Part shown: positions 18,804 to 25,674 of the stretch, piece by piece | Numbering within the stretch: the stretch's first letter is position 1 | Layout of the letters: every line of letters begins with the position of its first letter | DNA from: Eubacteriales bacterium | GTDB taxonomy: Bacteria > Bacillota > Clostridia > Eubacteriales > Anaerofustaceae | Direction: 5' to 3' | NCBI GenBank assembly: GCA_024685545.1 | Contig: JAIKVR010000082.1 | Location: 1-64,000, forward strand | Length of the DNA stretch: 64,000 nucleotides | Position numbers and translations under genes: made by a program | The notes under the pieces: model-generated | Told to the model about the DNA's origin: nothing | Seen by the model: the letters and a program-made list of their open reading frames with translations, nothing else | Databases searched by the model: none

Positions 18804-20027
18804 TCAAATGAAGACTTCCTTAAGGCACTCCGGCTCATTTTCATAGACGTCCTTCAGATACACTAGACACATATACAGAGGAAGTGACAGATTCGGATCC
18901 GAGAGATAACCGAAACAGTCGGAAAAAGCTTTATCGTTTAACTTTCCGTTGCTGACGACCCTGAATTTTATGATTTTATTCTGCTGCTCCTTTTTCTCCG
19001 GTTTTATTTCCCGACTGTCTATATTCAGCTTTGAGACCGAAACGAATTCAGGCTTTCCTGCCTGCTCGAGCCACCTGTAGAAGCCTAGCAATCTATTTGC
19101 GGTAACGTCTGCTATTGCGGAGCCAGTCTCTTCCGACAGCTCTCTTTTCGCGGAATAGCTTATCAGTTCCCTGAAGGTGAGCGTACGGTTATTGTCATAA
19201 TCGCTCCAATCGGCGCTTCCCGATCCTGAAGGGACGATAAGACCCGGTGAAGAATCCGAATGATTGCCCTGCAGCTGGAAGAAAAGATAACCATCTTTGG
19301 TTACTGCGAGCGTCGAGATGCCGATCTCGTTGCTGAAGCAGCGATACGGGAACTTTATGTCAATATTCGTACAGCCTTTTGCTGGGAAGAGATCCACACC
19401 ATCGTCACTGACCAGTTTCTGGCTGAAGATCCTGTTCGTCAAAAATGAATTGTAGTATGAGCCTTTTGAAACGAGGAACATGTCTTTGTCGATGAAATCA
19501 CCGCTGAAGCACAGCTTTTCATCATTGCTGAAAAGCCTATCCTCGGCAACAGCCCTCCTGTAATGTCTGGTGAGGAATGGAAGCAGTGCATCGAAATTCT
19601 TTTCTATGTACGTTTTCACGAGAGCGGTTGCGTTTGTGTCCTCTTCCACATTCAGATCATTGTTTCGCATCCACCCGTTGAGCTGTCTGTTGATCCCCGC
19701 CGAACCGTGTTTGGTTCTTATGACTTCAAGACCTTCTCTTTCATCTATGAACCTGGGGAAATCGATGCTTTCCGATGGGAAAACGTATTCTTCAAGGCCG
19801 TTCTTGCTGTAATACTCCAACAGATCGTGGAGAGCCGAATATGCCTGCCAGATTATATTCATGAAAACGGAGAGGAAAAGAACGACGAATGATGCGGGTT
19901 TAGGCTCCTCAATGAAGCTTACGATGCCGTAGAAAAGTATGGCGATATCCGTAAGGAGCACCGCTCCGTTGAATTTTTTGTTGATGAATCCGTATAACGT
20001 ATAGCTGAAAAAGTTTTTGATCTTCAT
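18804..20027 (-). CDS. 2TM protein with C-terminal Nudix-like domain
   Basis: TMs 'GAVLLTDIAILFYGIVSFI' and 'ASFVVLFLSVFMNIIWQAYSAL'; Nudix-box-like 'FRELISYSAKRELSEETGSAI'. Confidence 0.7.
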   Translation of the reverse strand: MKIKNFFSYTLYGFINKKFNGAVLLTDIAILFYGIVSFIEEPKPASFVVLFLSVFMNIIWQAYSALHDLLEYYSKNGLEEYVFPSESIDFPRFIDEREGLEVIRTKHGSAGINRQLNGWMRNNDLNVEEDTNATALVKTYIEKNFDALLPFLTRHYRRAVAEDRLFSNDEKLCFSGDFIDKDMFLVSKGSYYNSFLTNRIFSQKLVSDDGVDLFPAKGCTNIDIKFPYRCFSNEIGISTLAVTKDGYLFFQLQGNHSDSSPGLIVPSGSGSADWSDYDNNRTLTFRELISYSAKRELSEETGSAIADVTANRLLGFYRWLEQAGKPEFVSVSKLNIDSREIKPEKKEQQNKIIKFRVVSNGKLNDKAFSDCFGYLSDPNLSLPLYMCLVYLKDVYENEPECLKEVFI

Positions 20028-20172
20028 TTTTTCGAGAGATACTTCCGCGGTTGTTTTCTGATTCGGGTTTCAGGATATCACTGCAGCACCTCAGCATCCG
20101 AGGGCTCCATTTGTACCTGTCCATGGATGCTGCGTACCAGGGATACGATCCTCTTCGTTGACCGCGATGTGT

Positions 20173-20209
20173 AAAAATGCCTGCTTTGCCGTATCCGGGA
20201 AAGCAGGCA
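20173..20209 (-). terminator. Intrinsic terminator of glnS (TGCCTGCTTT...AAAGCAGGCA, T tract on minus strand)
   Basis: 10-bp stem followed by TTTTT on the minus strand. Confidence 0.8.
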
Positions 20210-20225
20210 GAATCCGATCAGTTTA

Positions 20226-21881
20226 TTATTCCGGTCTCCAGCCGCTCTTCATGTCTGCGGTCCGGTTGAATACCAGATGATCCGGTGTGGAATACTTTGT
20301 GTCTGCGCAGAAATATCCGTTGCGGACAAACTGGAAACGATCTCCGGGCTGTGTCCCACTGATGCTGATCTCGGCAAAGCCGTTTTTGACTACGAGGGAA
20401 TCCGGATTGATGTTTTCCATGAAGTTGGATGAATTGCCGCCCTCTTTAAGAAGGGGATAAAGCATGTGCAGCTCCACAGGAACATTTTCCTGCGCATCCA
20501 CCCAGTGAATGGTGCCTTTGACTTTGCGTGCGCTGAAGCCGCTGCCGGATTTTGTCTCAGGATCATAAGTGCATATCACCTCGGTAATCGTGCCGTTTTC
20601 ATCCTTTTTGAACCCGGTGCATTTGACGAAGTATGCGCCCATCAGTCTGACCTCATTGCCAGGGAAAAGGCGGTAATACTTTTTGGGCGGCACCTCTTCG
20701 AAGTCGCTTCTGTCTATATATAAATGCTTTGAGAAAGGAACCTTGCGGGTCTCCGAATTATCGTCATCCATCCTGTAAGGTACATCAAGGTATTCTTTAC
20801 TGTCCTCCGGATAATTCTCTATCGTAAGTTTCAGAGGTTCGACGACTGCCATTACTCTGGTGGATGTGGCCAAAAGGTCTTCTCTTACGAAGTATTCGAA
20901 CTGTCCCATATCTATAGTGGAATCAGCCTTTGATACGCCGACATTCGCCATGAAGTTCCGTATTGCCATGGGGGTCACTCCGCGTCTTCTGAGGCCGCAT
21001 AGCGTGACCAGTCTGGGATCATCCCAGTCGTCTACTATCCCGGCAGCAACCAGTTGTTTGATATAGCGCTTGCTCGTGATTGCTCCGGAGATATTCAGTC
21101 TCGCGAATTCTATCTGGCGGGGATGTTTGGCTTTGAAATCGTCAAGGTTGTCGAGGACCCAGTTGTACAGCGGCCTGTGATCCTCGAACTCCAGAGAACA
21201 TAGGGAATGCGTGATCTTTTCGATCGCGTCCTCGATCGGATGGGCATAGTCGTACATCGGATATATGCGCCACATATCACCGGTGTGAGGATGCGTGGCA
21301 TCTACAATCCTGTATATGACCGGGTCCCTCATGTTCATGTTCGGACTTGCCATGTCTATCTTAAGGCGCAGTACTCTCTCTCCGGGAGCGTACTTGCCTT
21401 CCTTCATCTCTATGAACAGCTTTCTGCTCTCCTCAATGCTCCTGTTCCTGTAAGGGCTTTCCTTTCCCGGCTCCTTCAGCGTGCCGCGCGAGGCTTTGAT
21501 CTCATCGGCTGTCTGGTCGTCCACATAAGCCAGCCCTTTATCTATCAGTTCGAGGGCGTATTCGTACATCTGCGGGAAATAATCGGAGGCATAAAAAAGC
21601 CCGTCCCATTTGAAGCCCAGCCATTCGACATCCCTTTTGATTGCTTCAGTATAGACAGTATCCTCTTTTTCAGGGTTCGTATCATCATATCTGATGTTTG
21701 TTTTGGCTCCGTACTTTTCTTTCACGGAAAAGTTGATGCATATGGCTTTTGCGTGGCCTATATGCAGGTATCCGTTCGGCTCCGGAGGAAAACGCGTGGC
21801 CAGTTCATCTGCCGAGTATATGCCGTTTTCGATATCCCTGTCTATTTCGCTGAATATAAAATTGCTTGAATTTTCCGCCAT
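20226..21881 (-). CDS. glnS: Glutaminyl-tRNA synthetase
   Basis: 'TRFPPEPNGYLHIGHAKAICINF', 'SLCSLEFEDHRPLYNWVLDNL', 'ITSKRYIKQLVAAGIVDDWDDPRLVTLCGLRRRG'. Confidence 0.95.
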   Translation of the reverse strand: MAENSSNFIFSEIDRDIENGIYSADELATRFPPEPNGYLHIGHAKAICINFSVKEKYGAKTNIRYDDTNPEKEDTVYTEAIKRDVEWLGFKWDGLFYASDYFPQMYEYALELIDKGLAYVDDQTADEIKASRGTLKEPGKESPYRNRSIEESRKLFIEMKEGKYAPGERVLRLKIDMASPNMNMRDPVIYRIVDATHPHTGDMWRIYPMYDYAHPIEDAIEKITHSLCSLEFEDHRPLYNWVLDNLDDFKAKHPRQIEFARLNISGAITSKRYIKQLVAAGIVDDWDDPRLVTLCGLRRRGVTPMAIRNFMANVGVSKADSTIDMGQFEYFVREDLLATSTRVMAVVEPLKLTIENYPEDSKEYLDVPYRMDDDNSETRKVPFSKHLYIDRSDFEEVPPKKYYRLFPGNEVRLMGAYFVKCTGFKKDENGTITEVICTYDPETKSGSGFSARKVKGTIHWVDAQENVPVELHMLYPLLKEGGNSSNFMENINPDSLVVKNGFAEISISGTQPGDRFQFVRNGYFCADTKYSTPDHLVFNRTADMKSGWRPE

Positions 21882-22088
21882 TTCGATCATACCCCTCTCA
21901 TATAATAAAAGTAATTATACAATAATAGCTGGTCTTTTCAAAGGTATATTACAAAAAACGCATTTGTTAGAATTAACGATAGTTATCACGGATATTTATA
22001 GTATACTGAACAGGCACCTAAATGGTTGACACATTTTTATCGCTGATCAACACTGTCTGTTTTGCATCAGCCCGGGAGTGGAAACAAT

Positions 22089-23294
22089 ATGAGCATAATG
22101 GTCTTAAACAGTGGTAGCTCCTCCCTGAAATTCAAGATATTCGAGGAGGGCACTCTTGATGAAGAGGCCGCGGGTGTCATAGAACAAATCGGATTCCCTT
22201 CTGCAACCATAAGGTACAGAACGCAGTATCTGACCACTGAGTATAAAAATAGCATTCCGGATCATGAGACGGGCCTCATGGAGGCACTTTCGCTCCTTAC
22301 CGATGAGAACTCTGGATTACTGAAAGATATCTCAGGGATCACCGCTGTCGGTCACAGAGTGCTGCACGGCGGCGACAGATTCACTAAGAGCGTCCTTATA
22401 AACAACGACGTAATTGAGGCAATCGAGGAATGTATTCCATTCGGACCTCTTCATAATCCCGCTAATCTGCTGGGCATCCGTGCATGTCTCGATTTGCTGC
22501 CGGGAGTGCCTCAGGCTGCGGTCTTCGACACTGCTTTTCATGCCACTGTCCCCGTATATGCCAATACCTTCGCCATACCTTATGAGTACTCGAAGAAGTA
22601 TAGGATCCACAAGTTCGGGTTCCACGGGACTTCCCATCGCTACGTTGCCCTTAAGGCTGCGGAAATGACGGGCAGGAACGACCTGAAACTAATATCCTGT
22701 CATCTCGGAAACGGCTGCAGCATGGCTGCAGTAAAGGGAGGAGTCAGCATGGATACCACAATGGGTCTCACTCCTCTGGATGGACTGATGATGGGAACGC
22801 GCAGCGGTTCCATCGATCCGTCTGTTCTTCAGCTTCTGTGCGACAGAGAAGCTTTGAACATAGACGGAGTCATCAGAATGCTCAACAACCAGAGCGGGCT
22901 CTTGGGTGTTTCCGGTGTATCGGGTGATTTTCGCCATGTCATGGAGGCCAGTGAAACAGGAAATATGAGAGCCAGGCTCGCCCTTGAAATGTTCAGTTAC
23001 CGCATAAGGACCACGATCGGTACTTACAGCGCCGTGTTGGGAGGAGTGGATGCGATCGCTTTTACGGGTGGAATAGGTGAGAATTCATGTGTGTGCCGCT
23101 CCGAGGTTCTGTCCGGACTTGAATATCTTGGGATCGAGCTCGATAAAGAAGCGAACGAAAAGAATATAGGGGGACAGAGATTCATCAATTCCGGGGATTC
23201 CAAGGTCTCTGTAATGGTGATTCCCGCTAACGAAGAGCTTATGATAGCCATGGACACCGACGAATTGACCAGGGATTTGACAACAAAACGATAA
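22089..23294 (+). CDS. ackA: Acetate kinase
   Basis: 'VLNSGSSSLKFKIFE', 'HKFGFHGTSHRYV', 'ISCHLGNGCSMAAVKGG', 'DTTMGLTPLDGLMMGTRSG'. Confidence 0.96.
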   Translation: MSIMVLNSGSSSLKFKIFEEGTLDEEAAGVIEQIGFPSATIRYRTQYLTTEYKNSIPDHETGLMEALSLLTDENSGLLKDISGITAVGHRVLHGGDRFTKSVLINNDVIEAIEECIPFGPLHNPANLLGIRACLDLLPGVPQAAVFDTAFHATVPVYANTFAIPYEYSKKYRIHKFGFHGTSHRYVALKAAEMTGRNDLKLISCHLGNGCSMAAVKGGVSMDTTMGLTPLDGLMMGTRSGSIDPSVLQLLCDREALNIDGVIRMLNNQSGLLGVSGVSGDFRHVMEASETGNMRARLALEMFSYRIRTTIGTYSAVLGGVDAIAFTGGIGENSCVCRSEVLSGLEYLGIELDKEANEKNIGGQRFINSGDSKVSVMVIPANEELMIAMDTDELTRDLTTKR

Positions 23295-23300
23295 TGATAT

Positions 23301-23330
23301 TGACATTTCAGGTGAAATGTATTTATAATA
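23301..23330 (+). promoter_or_regulatory. Predicted promoter of the rpmF-plsX-acpP cluster (TTGACA, 18 nt, TATAAT) with internal 18-bp palindrome ACATTTCAggTGAAATGT
   Basis: Consensus -35/-10 read directly; palindrome at 23304..23321. Confidence 0.75.
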
Positions 23331-23395
23331 AGTGAGATTCGGAGCCGTTATTTTATTTGCGGCAGAAGTAATAATCAAGTCAGGAGGTGAGAGCT

Positions 23396-23569
23396 GTGGG
23401 TGTACCTAAGCACAGACAATCAAAATCCAAGAAGAACAAACGCAGGGCTAATTTCAAGGTTGCCATGCCCGGTCTTTCAAGATGCCCCGAATGCGGCGAA
23501 TTGATGCAGCCTCACAGGGTCTGCCCCAATTGCGGAAAATATAACGGCAGAGTCGTTGTCGAAGCTTAA
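23396..23569 (+). CDS. rpmF: 50S ribosomal protein L32 (GTG start)
   Basis: 'GVPKHRQSKSKKNKRRAN...CPECGELMQPHRVCPNCGKYNGR'; SD AGGAGGTGA. Confidence 0.95.
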   Translation: MGVPKHRQSKSKKNKRRANFKVAMPGLSRCPECGELMQPHRVCPNCGKYNGRVVVEA

Positions 23570-23583
23570 TAATTCTTTCAAAA

Positions 23584-23605
23584 CTGCCGGAAACGGCAGA
23601 TTTTT
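23584..23605 (+). terminator. Small intra-operon hairpin CTGCCG-gaaa-CGGCAG-aTTTTT between rpmF and plsX
   Basis: 6-bp GNRA-like stem-loop plus T5. Confidence 0.55.
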
Positions 23606-23620
23606 GACAAAGGGGGTATT

Positions 23621-24598
23621 ATGACGATCTATATTGACGCCATGGGCGGGGACAATGCACCCAAAGCCATCATAGAAGGCGCTCTTATGGCAAAGTCGGA
23701 GTTCAACGCCCCTATAGCTTTGATAGGTGACGTGGAAACGATCGAAAGGTGCCTGGCAGACCGCAAGGATACTTCTGATATCGAAATAATCCCTGTGACT
23801 GAGAGTATCGGCATGCATGAGGAGCCTGTCAAGGCTGTTCGCCAGAAAAAGGATTCCTCTCTGGTAAAAGGAGCCCTTCTTGCTAAAGAGTCATACGAAA
23901 ACGCATTTATCTCCGCAGGCAGCACAGGCGCTCTGCTAGCTGCGGCCCTTTTATATACCGGACGCATCAAGGGCATTCAGCGTCCCGCGATCTGCACTGC
24001 AGTAAACATTCTCAAACCGATGGCGATCCTTGACAATGGGGCCAACGCCGACTGCAAACCGGAGTATTTCCCCCAGTTTGCCAAGCTTGGTGCGGCATAC
24101 ATAAGCGCGCTGACCGGCGAAAAGAGACCCGCGGTCGCTCTGCTGAATATCGGTACCGAGGATACAAAGGGCAGTGAGCTTTACAAAGCGGCGCATGAAT
24201 TGCTCGTTTCCGACGAAGCGATTAATTTCATCGGAAACGTTGAGGCTAGCGGTGTGCTGACCAGCGACGCCGATGTCATAGTATGCGACGGCTTTGCGGG
24301 CAACGTCTTCCTCAAAGCTACCGAGGGCAGCCTTAAGTTCATGGGGGATATGCTCAAGGAGGTTTTCTACCATAATATCTTCACGAAGCTTTCCGCTCTG
24401 GGCGTGAAGAAAGCCATCACGGAGAAAAAAGCCAAACTCGATCCGAAGACCTACGGCGGTTCCCCGTTCTTGGGAGTGAACGGCAACGTCATCAAAGCGC
24501 ACGGCAATTCTGACGCGCTTGCCATAAAGAACGCGGTGTTGCAGGCCATGAGGATGATCTCCGAAAATGTCTTGGGAAAGATTTACAAGACGATATGA
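23621..24598 (+). CDS. plsX: Phosphate acyltransferase PlsX
   Basis: 'IYIDAMGGDNAPKAIIEGALMA', 'SAGSTGALLAAAL', 'VCDGFAGNVFLKATEG'. Confidence 0.95.
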   Translation: MTIYIDAMGGDNAPKAIIEGALMAKSEFNAPIALIGDVETIERCLADRKDTSDIEIIPVTESIGMHEEPVKAVRQKKDSSLVKGALLAKESYENAFISAGSTGALLAAALLYTGRIKGIQRPAICTAVNILKPMAILDNGANADCKPEYFPQFAKLGAAYISALTGEKRPAVALLNIGTEDTKGSELYKAAHELLVSDEAINFIGNVEASGVLTSDADVIVCDGFAGNVFLKATEGSLKFMGDMLKEVFYHNIFTKLSALGVKKAITEKKAKLDPKTYGGSPFLGVNGNVIKAHGNSDALAIKNAVLQAMRMISENVLGKIYKTI

Positions 24599-24647
24599 GA
24601 CTATAAGGCTATATCATGCAATAAGTAATAATGTCAGGAGGACAGCA

Positions 24648-24881
24648 ATGATTTTTGAACAAGTAAGGGCTATTGTCTGCAAACAGCTGGATATTCCCGA
24701 AGACCAGGTCACGATGGATTCCTATTTCGTCGATGACCTCAGCTGCGATTCCTTGGACCTGATGGAAATGATCATGGAATTCGAGAACATCTACGATATC
24801 GAAGTAGACGAGGATTCTCTGGCTAATATCAAACAGGTCAAGGATGTCGTCGCGTATTTCGAGGAAAAAGGCATCAAGTAA
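24648..24881 (+). CDS. acpP: Acyl carrier protein
   Basis: 'DLSCDSLDLMEMIMEFE' phosphopantetheine motif; SD AGGAGG. Confidence 0.95.
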   Translation: MIFEQVRAIVCKQLDIPEDQVTMDSYFVDDLSCDSLDLMEMIMEFENIYDIEVDEDSLANIKQVKDVVAYFEEKGIK

Positions 24882-24914
24882 TCTGAAACCGATGCCGGTA
24901 TGATCCGATAATTA

Positions 24915-24940
24915 AAGGGCTGAAAAGCCCTTGATTTTTT
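24915..24940 (+). terminator. Intrinsic terminator AAGGGCT-gaaa-AGCCCTT-gaTTTTTT between acpP and rnc
   Basis: 7-bp stem plus T6. Confidence 0.75.
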
Positions 24941-24942
24941 AT

Positions 24943-25668
24943 ATGCGCGGGTTCTATGATAAAATGCAGGAAGTCATGAATAATCCAATGCCATTAAGCA
25001 AATTCGAAAAAGGTATAGGCTACAGCTTCAAGGATATAAAGCTGCTTGAAACCGCTCTTACGCATCCATCTGCGACTGGTGAGACCGGACGCATAAGCAA
25101 CCAGCGCCTGGAGTTTTTAGGCGATGCGGTACTTCAGCTTGCCGTTTCCGATATCCTGTATTCAGCCTTCGGGCAGTCTGCAGAGGGGACCCTATCAAAA
25201 GTCCGTGCTGAGATCGTTTGCGCCGATTCCCTTTACAGTACAGGTCGCCGCATCCATCTGGACGATTACCTTATCCTGGGTAAAGGCGAGGAAAGGAGCG
25301 GCGGGAGAGACAAAAAGAATATCATAGCCGATGCAGTCGAGGCTCTTATCGCTGCGATCTATTTGGACGGAGGGAGGGATAAGTCGGACGAGTTCATAAG
25401 AAAGAACCACGCGCATATCATCGATGAGGCCATGAAGGGTCACCTTATGTACGACTACAAGACGATGCTTCAGGAATATGCCCAGTCGGCGGGCTTTGAA
25501 GATCTTTCTTACGAACTCCTATCGGTCACTGGTCCGGATCATGACCAGACTTTCACTTCACGTGCCGTTATGGGAGGGATCTCCTATGAACCTGCCTCTT
25601 CATACTCAAAAAAACAATCCGAGCACCGCGCCGCGGAGAACGTTCTCAGGAAGCTCGGGAAGATATAG
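24943..25668 (+). CDS. rnc: Ribonuclease III
   Basis: 'ALTHPSATGE...NQRLEFLGDAVLQLAVSDILY', 'ADAVEALIAAIYLDGG', C-terminal dsRBD. Confidence 0.94.
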   Translation: MRGFYDKMQEVMNNPMPLSKFEKGIGYSFKDIKLLETALTHPSATGETGRISNQRLEFLGDAVLQLAVSDILYSAFGQSAEGTLSKVRAEIVCADSLYSTGRRIHLDDYLILGKGEERSGGRDKKNIIADAVEALIAAIYLDGGRDKSDEFIRKNHAHIIDEAMKGHLMYDYKTMLQEYAQSAGFEDLSYELLSVTGPDHDQTFTSRAVMGGISYEPASSYSKKQSEHRAAENVLRKLGKI

Positions 25669-25674
25669 GTAAAC

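Noticed and set aside
21207-21869. 220-aa plus-strand ORF inside glnS
   Set aside because: Antisense shadow of glnS.
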